In this document: positions 1 through 7,386 of the stretch, one piece after another
How the letters are laid out: each line of letters opens with the position of its first letter
Numbering within the stretch: position 1 is the first letter of the stretch
DNA from: JBGSKV01 sp041740975
GTDB lineage: Bacteria > Bdellovibrionota_B > Oligoflexia > Oligoflexales > JALZUQ01
Length of the DNA: 64,000 bases
Reading direction: 5' to 3'
Assembly: GCA_041740975.1 (NCBI GenBank)
Contig: JBGSKV010000038.1
Location: 25,318 to 89,317 of the forward strand
Made by a program: the position numbers and the translations under genes
The notes under the pieces: model-generated
Database searches by the model: none
Seen by the model: the letters and a program-made list of their open reading frames with translations, nothing else
What the model was told of the DNA's origin: nothing

Positions 1-1579
1 GATGAACCTGGCCAATACTACCTTGAGCGAAAGGTGTTTCGCACCAATCCGAAAAGAGCTTCTCGGGCTCGGTTGCAAAATTTTCTCGAATCGCCTCGGA
101 AAAGGTTTTGCCAGACGTGTTATGCGACCAGGTTTGAAGTTGAGAAAGATGAATTCTCATCGCGTCGTCATGGATGTAAGCCATGCTCAAAAGTTGGCCG
201 ATTTTCATCAGTCCGCCCTTCAGCTGACTGAGGGTTTTGTAAATTTCGACGACCAGTTTCTCTTGGACTCCGGCCATTTTCACATGGCGACTGCCACCAA
301 GATATTGCTTCATTTTTTTCGAAGCGACCATCATCGAAGACTTGGCGGTCAACTTCGATATTGAGTAAAGACGCTCTCTCTTGCGAAAGGGAATGTTACT
401 TCTGACGACTGGTGCCGACTCGATTCGGTTAAACTCCTTAAACAACATAAGGCAATCACGAGTCTTTCCACTGCTTAGCTGTAGGCAAAGGCTTTGATAC
501 CGGTTCAGCAAGGTGTCGGCAAAGGCATGGCACTCGGCATCGATCATATTGCGCCAAAGGCCTACTAAAACCAAAAGCTGGTCGCGTGTCTGGAGTGTCG
601 CGATCTCGTCCATATACGAACTTACGGATTGAAGGTAGGCTTCGAGGTTCAGATTGGTTAAGCTAGAACACTCTTCCACAATCTGTACGGCCCGGTACAA
701 GTCTTTCGCATCCTTAATAGTTTTACTCGCGCTTATAAACTTTTTTCTTATGGTCTCCGCTTTCGGCAGTTGTTGGATAGCAACAGGTTTGTTGATCGCA
801 TGTAGCCAAAGCTTGGCTTCTAGCCATCGCACTTCTGGTATGTCTGTTCGACTAAGGTGATTGAGAATATTGACTATATCACTGTCTATCAAGGCGTTAA
901 CGCATGCGACATACCACGCGCCTATTTCGGACTTGACGAACTCTTGACTGCTTTTCCCCAGCAGGAGACGTTCGGCGACGAAAGGTTGTCCGCTTAACAG
1001 CAGGCAGTTTAATTTCAACATAAAAAGATCGCGCGCCGAGGCTTCCGGAAGGCCATTTTCCTCGATGGAATGAATCAACTGCAGACCGACCAATGGTTCC
1101 TGCATGTCTAACGCCATCTTCGCTTGATCAATCTTTTCCGAGATTGATCGATCCGCGTTTGATACCGGTGTTTTCATACGAGTCAATAGGTCCTGATATC
1201 GCACCGCATGCCATGGTTGGCGCAATGCAATATGAATTTTTTTGATGCTTTCAAAAAACTCCGAACAAAGTACTTCGTATCGTTTATGATGAGACTGAAT
1301 TTTTAGTACCTGAAGAATTTTATTGCCGTTTTCCACAAGTCGACGAAAGTCTTTGGGGTCCAGGGTATTGATATCGTGCATCGCATAATGCAAAGTCGCC
1401 GATATGAGGATGAACTGATGGATGAGGAATAACTCACGGTTGTCAAATTCATCCGGCTTCTGCACTTGTTCAATAAGCCAATTCAGTTTAGATGTGTGAT
1501 CTTCCTGAAATAAATCCGTTAACTCTTCGTGCAAATCGTGCCGAAGGCGCTCGATGTCAGTTAGGGTGATGGCTTTCAT
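1..1579 (-). CDS. AarF/UbiB (ABC1) family kinase-like protein, partial
   Basis: Reading the minus strand from the ATG at 1579, the frame stays open for 526 codons to the window edge, so the 3' end is missing. The first ~400 residues look all-helical, with no motif I recognise. From about residue 405 the sequence becomes ABC1/AarF-like: 'LKGGLMKIGQLLSM' carries the family's KxGQ motif, and the last visible residues 'AQGSIGQVH' match the alanine-rich nucleotide loop of UbiB-type atypical kinases. Family members act in ubiquinone or lipid metabolism, with ATPase rather than protein-kinase activity in studied cases. Most begin the ABC1 domain near the N-terminus, so the long leader is unusual. 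The ribosome binding site is weak (GAAAGA). The family call is fairly safe; the role is unknown. Confidence 0.8.
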   Translation of the reverse strand, partial: MKAITLTDIERLRHDLHEELTDLFQEDHTSKLNWLIEQVQKPDEFDNRELFLIHQFILISATLHYAMHDINTLDPKDFRRLVENGNKILQVLKIQSHHKRYEVLCSEFFESIKKIHIALRQPWHAVRYQDLLTRMKTPVSNADRSISEKIDQAKMALDMQEPLVGLQLIHSIEENGLPEASARDLFMLKLNCLLLSGQPFVAERLLLGKSSQEFVKSEIGAWYVACVNALIDSDIVNILNHLSRTDIPEVRWLEAKLWLHAINKPVAIQQLPKAETIRKKFISASKTIKDAKDLYRAVQIVEECSSLTNLNLEAYLQSVSSYMDEIATLQTRDQLLVLVGLWRNMIDAECHAFADTLLNRYQSLCLQLSSGKTRDCLMLFKEFNRIESAPVVRSNIPFRKRERLYSISKLTAKSSMMVASKKMKQYLGGSRHVKMAGVQEKLVVEIYKTLSQLKGGLMKIGQLLSMAYIHDDAMRIHLSQLQTWSHNTSGKTFSEAIRENFATEPEKLFSDWCETPFAQGSIGQVH

Positions 1580-1731
1580 GAGTCTTTCTTTAAAAGTAAA
1601 TCTAAGTGTTTTCTCATCGGATCATTGCCAACATTTCTGAAAAGCAAAAAGCGGCCTAACCAGTTTTCATTAGTAAAATCAACGTGATCTACCGGCGGTG
1701 ATGAAACCCCCTCTAAAAAACGGCGTCAGCT

Positions 1732-1761
1732 TTGGACGTGTTCCTTATTTGCTATGATAAT
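1732..1761 (+). promoter_or_regulatory. Putative sigma-70 promoter
   Basis: TTGGAC (1732-1737) and GATAAT (1756-1761) are separated by 18 bases, a good vegetative promoter. Transcription would start near 1768, leaving a leader of about 155 nt before the lipoprotein gene at 1923. Confidence 0.5.
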
Positions 1762-1787
1762 CAGGTAGTTACGATCATCTTGAGGCC

Positions 1788-1854
1788 CGTGTATGGCGGA
1801 CCTGTAGGTTTGCCCGACAGTTGGCACGCAGCCAACCGCCCGTTATCCATCACG
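1788..1854 (+). ncRNA. Candidate structured 5' leader (three-way junction)
   Basis: Three helices can form together. P1 pairs CGTG-(T)-ATGG (1788-1796) with CCATCACG (1847-1854). P2 is CGGACC/GGTTTG closed by TGTA (about 1797-1812). P3 is GTTGGC/GCCAAC closed by ACGCA. It lies between the putative promoter and the lipoprotein start. I do not recognise a known riboswitch class; the conserved cores of GEMM, purine and fluoride riboswitches and of hammerhead ribozymes are not evident. Confidence 0.4.
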
Positions 1855-1922
1855 AAAACTTTGCCACGTAAATTGCAAGTTTAGGTCAGTTCCCACACAA
1901 GAATTTACAAGGAGAGACTGGC

Positions 1923-2552
1923 ATGAAAACTTTGAGATCATACACACTGGTGATTGCTGCAATAGGCTTGCTATCGACGGCTTGCGGATCGGAAATGCAA
2001 GGATTTGGTAGCAAAGACGGCACGCTTTCACCGCGAAATTTAGTAGAGGATAAAACTTCGCAAACCAATATTGGTGATGACGTCGCAACAAGTGATGACC
2101 CGAATGCTAGCTCAACTTCCAAACCTGGCTTAGGGGGTTTGCTTGGCAATCTTCCTGGACTCGGCGGAGCTACCAACGGCGGTGCCTCTTTAACGTCGAA
2201 TGCCGCGCTGGCAAATTGTTTAAAAGAATGGGGATCAGATCATCCCTTCACGGCGGCTGAGATCCAAAATCCTAAAGTCATCACTTCTTCAAATGTCGCG
2301 AGTTTCAAAAATGAAATTATCGACTATTCCGTCACGACGAAACCTCGTTTGACTTTAGTCTCTTACGCGGCAGTCGCAGGTGGAAATATCAGCTTAAACT
2401 TACAGAATCCAAATGGCTGGTATTGTATCGATGTCAGAGCCGTAGCACTCAGCAATTTCAAGGCAAAAGTGCACTGCAAAGCGAACGTCGCTCAGTACAA
2501 ATCAAGCATGGTGCTTGGCGTCGGTATCAGCTTCGAAAAAACGGGTTGCTAA
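1923..2552 (+). CDS. Putative secreted lipoprotein
   Basis: This is a 209-residue protein with a clear lipoprotein signal: a Lys/Arg start, a hydrophobic stretch and the lipobox 'LSTAC' with the acylated Cys at about residue 21. A Ser/Gly/Asp-rich linker (residues 25-80) includes a Gly-Leu-Pro repeat-like segment. The C-terminal ~130 residues look globular and beta-rich with four cysteines, which may form disulphides. The start follows GGAGAG. I recognise no family and infer no function beyond membrane anchoring. The ceramidase-like gene lies 36 bp downstream and is probably co-transcribed. Confidence 0.8.
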   Translation: MKTLRSYTLVIAAIGLLSTACGSEMQGFGSKDGTLSPRNLVEDKTSQTNIGDDVATSDDPNASSTSKPGLGGLLGNLPGLGGATNGGASLTSNAALANCLKEWGSDHPFTAAEIQNPKVITSSNVASFKNEIIDYSVTTKPRLTLVSYAAVAGGNISLNLQNPNGWYCIDVRAVALSNFKAKVHCKANVAQYKSSMVLGVGISFEKTGC

Positions 2553-2588
2553 TTTTCTTAGAGGTCTAGCCTTTTGCGGGAGTTGAAC

Positions 2589-3242
2589 ATGAGTTACCAA
2601 TGTTTCTTTGATAAGTTTACTCCCGCAATGACACGTTTCTGCGAAGACCCAGTCTATTGCTTTATTAAACATCCCGCGGAAACTTGGACCAACATCGGGC
2701 CAATTCTGGCGGGATTGTTTATTCTGGCTTTCGCAAAGCACGGCAGCAAAGTAGCTTTGCTCGGTTGGGCGGCGATCGTCACCGGCGTTTTTTCAGTCTT
2801 ATTTCATGCCTCGGGCACGTTTCTGGGTGAGATTCTGGATATTGCCGGCATGTTTTTATTTATCTCGACTTGCATGGGACTGACATTATCCCGACGAGGA
2901 ATGATCGACGAAAAGAAAATATTAGCGGTCGCTTTGGCAGGTTTTGCAGTAGGTATAACGGTGAGCTATCTCAATATTTACTTTAGTATGCCTCTTTTCG
3001 GGCTCATTGCCGCGACCACTTTACTGATCGAGTTCACAAATCCCCAAAAATACAACTATCACTATATGAAAATCGCCATAGGATTTTTTCTAGTTTCTTT
3101 TTTGGCATGGAGCCTGGATTTTTGGCGAATCGTATGCGACCCCGCAAATCACTTTATTAATGGCCATGGTGTGTGGCATTTACTCTCAGGATTTACTTTT
3201 TTCTACATTTTTAAATACTATCAATTGGGCGCCAAAGAGTGA
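2589..3242 (+). CDS. Alkaline-ceramidase-like (CREST) membrane protein
   Basis: This is a 217-residue, roughly seven-helix membrane protein. Three landmarks of the CREST hydrolase superfamily occur in order. An early Cys-Glu pair (about residues 18-19) is followed by 'HPAETWTNIG', like the Glu-Asn-SN stretch of ceramidases. 'LFHASGTFLGEILDIAGMF' carries the His (about 73) and Asp (about 84) of the metal site. 'HGVWHLLSG' near the C-terminus has two His. Known members cleave ceramides or other lipid amides with zinc. The ATG at 2589 is chosen because GGGAG sits six bases before it; an in-frame TTG at 2574 is less likely. The substrate is unknown. An outer-membrane or host sphingolipid is possible but is inference. 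Confidence 0.7.
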   Translation: MSYQCFFDKFTPAMTRFCEDPVYCFIKHPAETWTNIGPILAGLFILAFAKHGSKVALLGWAAIVTGVFSVLFHASGTFLGEILDIAGMFLFISTCMGLTLSRRGMIDEKKILAVALAGFAVGITVSYLNIYFSMPLFGLIAATTLLIEFTNPQKYNYHYMKIAIGFFLVSFLAWSLDFWRIVCDPANHFINGHGVWHLLSGFTFFYIFKYYQLGAKE

Positions 3243-3390
3243 GATTTACGATATGGGCTTTGGCTTTTCAAAGGGGCGGAAGGTAACCTCCCGATAAGTG
3301 GCATCAAGGCTTGAGATTAGGACAGAAACTCAATTTTTTGCGTAAGTTGACCGATAAGAAATAGAGGACTATTCTTAATATCGAGGTCAC

Positions 3391-4629
3391 ATGCACTATT
3401 TCACGATTCACACGTATCTAGTTTTATTAATGCTTTTTGCTTGTAAAAATACGCCTACAACTAATTTGGGGGCATCAAACAGAAGCACCAATCCGAATAC
3501 CGCGGGTAATCCTGCCGATCGTGAGTTTGAGCAGCAAACCGCAAACGGAACCCCGACAAACGAAACCCCTATCCTAGACCCCGCGAGCCCGGTGCAAATT
3601 GATCCGACGACTCCATCCGCGCTTCGTGCTTGTTTCAGAACAACACCTTTAGGTTCGGGCCATGTTTTTTCAGCAGTGGACTCGTCAGTTTTTAGTTCGT
3701 GTGACAAAGTCGTAGACTTAAAACCATCCGGTCAGGGGACATACAATACCATAGCGGGTCGAGCTTGGTTTGATGACAACATGAACGGCTCAGAGGATCC
3801 CGGTGAGCTTCCGGCGACGAACCTCTTATTCTACTTTGATCAAAATGGAAACTGCATCAAGGACGCGAATGAAGTCGCTTTCGAATCTGGCCGAACAGTG
3901 ACAACCGCTGGTACGAGAGCAAGTGCAGATCCGGCATTTTTTAGTGTTATTTATATCCCCAACGGCCCTTCTAAAATCCGAATTTTGGGTCCTCGTTATG
4001 CCGCATATGGTTTGATTGCGCAGTATTATTTTCACTCTTTGGACGGCAGCAACGGCTTTGGAGCCAACTTCAACCAGGGCACGCATTATCAAAATTTGAG
4101 TTTTCCTATCATACGCCCCCGGGACTTTGGCGATGCGCCCATATCTTACGGCTCTGCTGACACCTATCATGAACTTGATAAGAGATTTTTTTTAGGTGAC
4201 AAGATAGACTTCGAGAAAGGAAGCGCGGGATCCTTGAACGCTGACCTAGATGATAGAGTCAGTTGCAATGATGATGACGGCGTTGTGTTCCCGAAATCCA
4301 TGAAGTTTGATTCCATCGTGTCGATTGATGTGAAGGCATCTTATTTTGGTGGAATCTTGAATGCCTGGATCGATTTTGACGCCAACGGTAAATTTGACGC
4401 TCATGAACGCGTGATTGATTATAAAAAACTCCAGCCAGGAACCAATCGTCTTCAGGTTCGTTTCCCGACACAAAAATCAGGGACGGGCCCCGTCCAGACG
4501 TACGCTCGCTTCCGCCTTAGCCCCCTGTCCATTGTCAATGCAAATGGAGACGCCACGTTTGATATACAACCTACCGGCAAAGCCTTGCAAGGTGGTGAGG
4601 TCGAGGACTATCGTATTACAATCGAATAA
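3391..4629 (+). CDS. Lipoprotein with SdrB-like and GEVED domains
   Basis: This 412-residue lipoprotein has the lipobox 'LFAC' (Cys near residue 18). After a Thr/Asn/Pro-rich linker, 'GRAWFDDNMNGSEDPGE' begins an SD-repeat-B-like Ca-binding Ig fold (about residues 130-215). 'RPRDFGDAPISYG' and 'NADLDDRVSCNDDDGVVFP' follow. The protein ends in 'GEVEDYRI', the hallmark of the GEVED domain found in secreted and surface proteins of many Gram-negatives. GAGGT lies just upstream of the ATG. The next lipoprotein gene begins 23 bp downstream. A Ca-dependent surface or adhesive role is inferred from the domain types; nothing shows the ligand. Confidence 0.8.
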   Translation: MHYFTIHTYLVLLMLFACKNTPTTNLGASNRSTNPNTAGNPADREFEQQTANGTPTNETPILDPASPVQIDPTTPSALRACFRTTPLGSGHVFSAVDSSVFSSCDKVVDLKPSGQGTYNTIAGRAWFDDNMNGSEDPGELPATNLLFYFDQNGNCIKDANEVAFESGRTVTTAGTRASADPAFFSVIYIPNGPSKIRILGPRYAAYGLIAQYYFHSLDGSNGFGANFNQGTHYQNLSFPIIRPRDFGDAPISYGSADTYHELDKRFFLGDKIDFEKGSAGSLNADLDDRVSCNDDDGVVFPKSMKFDSIVSIDVKASYFGGILNAWIDFDANGKFDAHERVIDYKKLQPGTNRLQVRFPTQKSGTGPVQTYARFRLSPLSIVNANGDATFDIQPTGKALQGGEVEDYRITIE

Positions 4630-4652
4630 CTTCTAAGCTTCCTGGGGATAGA

Positions 4653-6272
4653 ATGATGAAAAATAGGTACATAGTTTTTTCTTTTGTTTCAGCTTTTTTG
4701 GCATTGCAAAGCTGCAAGCAGCAGTCCATTAGCAAAAATGTCTCAGCCGATTATAAGTTTGAAAATTATGGCGAGATTCCCCTGTTGCCGGATAATTTGA
4801 CACTTGAGCGCGGACAGTTTTTTCCTGTTTCTGATTCGGCGGGATCCATGCAGATGGCCGTGACGAAGAAAAAAACTGAATTAAGAGTGGGTGACAAAGA
4901 GTCCGGCAACAAATTCTGCCCCATCGCAAAAGATGCCGTTGTCAGTGTCGTTGCGATCGTCAAAACCGTACAAAAAGCCCAATTCGCCATCGCGCAAATC
5001 AAAGACCCTTGTGTGCCGAAAGGACAATCGGCCGCTGATCCAAACGCCGAGAAGCTTTTTGAAGGGTACGTTCCATTTTCTGATTTGGAATTTAGAAATT
5101 CTAGATTTGCGGAAAAAGATATTTCTCAGATTAGCCAGGAAGAGATCGATGGTGTCTCGGTCACTCATATTGGAGGCTCGGTTGATAAAACCCCGGCGGA
5201 GATTTTATCCGGTGGAGATGCTGACGCGATAAAAGAGCTTATTCGCCAAAACCAAGGTGATCCTAACTTGGGCGTAGGCGGAGGTTTCGGCGGATGTTTG
5301 GCCGTCGAGCAGAGTATAAAACTTGTGAGTGGTAAAGAAATTTACTGCGGTACAGATGGCGTGATTGCTGGCTCGCAAGTGCAAATCGCAAAAACTAGCT
5401 TGAATTGCATGGCCAGGGCAGCGGACTTCCGAAACGCCAAGACCAGTTTGTACTTAAGCGTTTACGGCAAGGCCTCCAAATGGGTTGTGTCGTCCCATAA
5501 AGGTTCTCCTCCTTCCGGCGTCGTCACCCATGAAACCGGAATTTCTATGGGTAAGAAAACTTTTGACGGTACCAACCTCCTCACCGTGCTCCCCTTTGAT
5601 AATATTATTGCAGTCAATGATTGGCAGCAAACGGATGTTTATTTTTTCGTTGAGGGTCTTGATGAAAGTGGAAAATCAATTGGCAACTCTTGCATACACC
5701 GTTTTACACTCGCTAGTCCAATCGCCTTAGATTTAAGTATCAGCCAGCGACCGCCACGCACCATTGAAGATGCCAACAACAAAGTGAGGTTTGACTTAAA
5801 GGGAAATGGACGCAAAGAGCTCGTCGGCTGGATCTATCCTTACATGGGATTTTTGGCACTAGACTGGAATAATAACGGTCGCATTGACAACGGCCGGGAG
5901 CTTTTTGGCGAATTCGCGGCAGGCATGGATTCTCAAAAATTTGCCAATGGATATTTGGCACTAGCGACCTTAGACAGCGATGGAAACAAAAAAATCGATT
6001 CTCGCGATGAGAGATTTGCGAATCTGAGAATTTGGGTCGATGAAAATATCGATGGCATTTCTCAGTTCCACGAAATTAAACCTCTTTCTTTTTACAATAT
6101 CACCAGTTTAGATGTTGAATATGAATCCCGCGATACCACCAAAGATATTTCGAATCGCATCCCCTATAGGTCCAAGTATTACGGACCAAAGCATTGCATA
6201 AAGGGATGTGCCACATATGATATTTATTTTGGGTCGGAGCTGACAGTGCTACAGGCCAACAAGTCCCACTGA
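4653..6272 (+). CDS. Lipoprotein with EF-hand/RTX-associated Ca-binding loops
   Basis: This 539-residue lipoprotein has a signal ending in 'ALQSC' (Cys near residue 21). The middle is unassigned. At about residues 400-490 there is a tandem of Ca-loop motifs, 'DWNNNGRIDNGRELFGE' and 'LDSDGNKKIDSRDE', then 'LRIWVDENIDGISQ'. This arrangement (NGxIDNGxELFGD, then DxNxDGxID, then VWxDxNxDG) is well known in RTX-type and other secreted calcium-binding proteins. Two ATG codons are adjacent (4653, 4656). It sits in tandem with two other lipoprotein genes and probably shares a transcript with 3391-4629. Confidence 0.8.
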   Translation: MMKNRYIVFSFVSAFLALQSCKQQSISKNVSADYKFENYGEIPLLPDNLTLERGQFFPVSDSAGSMQMAVTKKKTELRVGDKESGNKFCPIAKDAVVSVVAIVKTVQKAQFAIAQIKDPCVPKGQSAADPNAEKLFEGYVPFSDLEFRNSRFAEKDISQISQEEIDGVSVTHIGGSVDKTPAEILSGGDADAIKELIRQNQGDPNLGVGGGFGGCLAVEQSIKLVSGKEIYCGTDGVIAGSQVQIAKTSLNCMARAADFRNAKTSLYLSVYGKASKWVVSSHKGSPPSGVVTHETGISMGKKTFDGTNLLTVLPFDNIIAVNDWQQTDVYFFVEGLDESGKSIGNSCIHRFTLASPIALDLSISQRPPRTIEDANNKVRFDLKGNGRKELVGWIYPYMGFLALDWNNNGRIDNGRELFGEFAAGMDSQKFANGYLALATLDSDGNKKIDSRDERFANLRIWVDENIDGISQFHEIKPLSFYNITSLDVEYESRDTTKDISNRIPYRSKYYGPKHCIKGCATYDIYFGSELTVLQANKSH

Positions 6273-6276
6273 TTCA

Positions 6277-6294
6277 TTTTTTTTTGGGGGGGGG
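6277..6294 (+). repeat. T9-G9 homopolymer pair abutting a start codon
   Basis: Nine T (6277-6285) are followed by nine G (6286-6294), and the ATG of the next gene begins at 6295. The G run is the only Shine-Dalgarno-like sequence available. Length change by slippage would alter initiation spacing, so this could act as a contingency locus. Confidence 0.6.
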
Positions 6295-7071
6295 ATGGTT
6301 ATCAAATATGGGGATAGGAAACGTATTCATTTGAGCAAAGCACCAGCAAACAAAATCGTCATATTTTTACTTGCATTCGCTTGCATGCATTCTATCGGCT
6401 GTCGTCGAGAAATGCCCTCATCAACTAAATACTCGTCTACCACCACAACAGATGACCCGAGATCTACAGATTCAGATCCAGAAGTTGTTTCGATCGGGGC
6501 TAGTAAGGAAGATCAAATCGAAAACATCCGAATCGCTCAAGAAAAGTCTCCAAATCCGCTAATGTCCGAAGCTCTCGTCACGTTGCATTGCAACATTTTT
6601 CCAGTTCAAAGAATGGATGTGACGAATATGAAGTTGATGTTTTATTCTCAGAATAAATCCTTCTCAAAAACTTTTGCACACCCATGGTTATCAACGTACC
6701 TCTTTAATAAATCTCCTCATATCCCCCAGAGAGTTTTGCCATTGGAAGCTTTTGAAGGGCTACCTGACGGCAAATATACCGGCTTGTTTTGTAGTGGTCA
6801 GACCGGCAAGTCTTGTCACCTAACCTCCTCTGAAATCCAAAATCTTGCCAAGGAATTTCCGGGATTGGCCGAGAGCTCGTATACTATGGAAGAGACATCA
6901 AAAATCTATTCACTTTTTAATGTTGCGGCTAACGGGCTGAATGGACATATGGGTGGATTGCCAACAGTAGAGGTTGCGGCCGGTAAGCCCGTTCGCCCAG
7001 GCACGCTGGCCAAGCACATGGGATGGAACCCAGGCGTTGTCATTCAGTGGAATTGCGATAGCGGGAACTGA
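6295..7071 (+). CDS. Putative lipoprotein, unknown family
   Basis: This is a 258-residue protein with a long basic N-region, a hydrophobic stretch and the lipobox 'HSIGC' (Cys near residue 36). The mature part starts with a Ser/Thr/Asp linker and has Cys in 'LHCNIFP', 'LFCSGQTGKSCH' and near the C-terminus ('QWNCDSG'), suggesting disulphides in the periplasm. The start codon directly abuts a G9 run; an in-frame TTG twelve codons later would still leave a full signal peptide. No family recognised. It follows the Ca-loop lipoprotein by 22 bp. Confidence 0.7.
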   Translation: MVIKYGDRKRIHLSKAPANKIVIFLLAFACMHSIGCRREMPSSTKYSSTTTTDDPRSTDSDPEVVSIGASKEDQIENIRIAQEKSPNPLMSEALVTLHCNIFPVQRMDVTNMKLMFYSQNKSFSKTFAHPWLSTYLFNKSPHIPQRVLPLEAFEGLPDGKYTGLFCSGQTGKSCHLTSSEIQNLAKEFPGLAESSYTMEETSKIYSLFNVAANGLNGHMGGLPTVEVAAGKPVRPGTLAKHMGWNPGVVIQWNCDSGN

Positions 7072-7386
7072 AAGTGGGGATTAAAGTTGTCGTCTAAAGG
7101 TTTGCTGAAATACCAACCTAAAAACGGCACAAAAGTTCTGGTCATCGATAAAAAGTTAATAATTGTAGTAACTTATACGCAAACCCGAAAGGACAGCACT
7201 CCTAAGCGTCGTCTCGTTCAACATATCCTTATCCAATACCTGCCGGAATAATTGAGGTTTTTTTTGCTGCATTTTTTGCAACAATGAAGGGAGAAAATAC
7301 AAAATGAAAACAGAGAACGATCGCAATCAGATTTAAGTCTGCCGATTTAAGTTTACCGATTCGAATCTACAAAGGGAGAGATGGAG
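7072..7386. other. Intergenic region
   Basis: About 310 bp separate two lipoprotein genes. Apart from the 14-bp tandem repeat at 7331-7358 and the ribosome binding site GGGAG near 7374, I see no convincing promoter, terminator or coding frame. A weak hairpin-like TTGCTGCA/TGCAACAA pair followed by a T-poor stretch lies near 7270-7290. Confidence 0.5.
7331..7358 (+). repeat. Two tandem 14-bp repeats upstream of a lipoprotein gene
   Basis: ATTTAAGTCTGCCG (7331-7344) is followed directly by ATTTAAGTTTACCG (7345-7358), and a degenerate third unit runs to about 7370. The array ends just before the ribosome binding site of the next gene. Confidence 0.6.

Larger units (their letters stand above)
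1580..1922. other. Intergenic region between divergent genes
   Basis: This 343-bp gap separates the minus-strand kinase gene from the plus-strand lipoprotein gene. It holds a plausible sigma-70 promoter and a strongly foldable leader segment, both listed separately. No coding frame is supported. Confidence 0.7.

Noticed and set aside
2..364. Plus-strand open frame of 120 codons at the left edge.
   Set aside because: It is antisense to the AarF/UbiB kinase gene, whose motifs are clear on the minus strand.
1788..1854. Hammerhead ribozyme as explanation for the three-way junction.
   Set aside because: The CTGATGA core is absent.
3300..3330. Sigma-54-like TGGC...TTG before the SdrB/GEVED lipoprotein gene.
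   Set aside because: The -12 GC is not at the required ten-base spacing.
7160..7240. Possible c-di-GMP (GEMM) riboswitch upstream of the PDZ lipoprotein, from an ACGCAAA-like stretch.
   Set aside because: The rest of the conserved core and the tetraloop-receptor pattern are not present.
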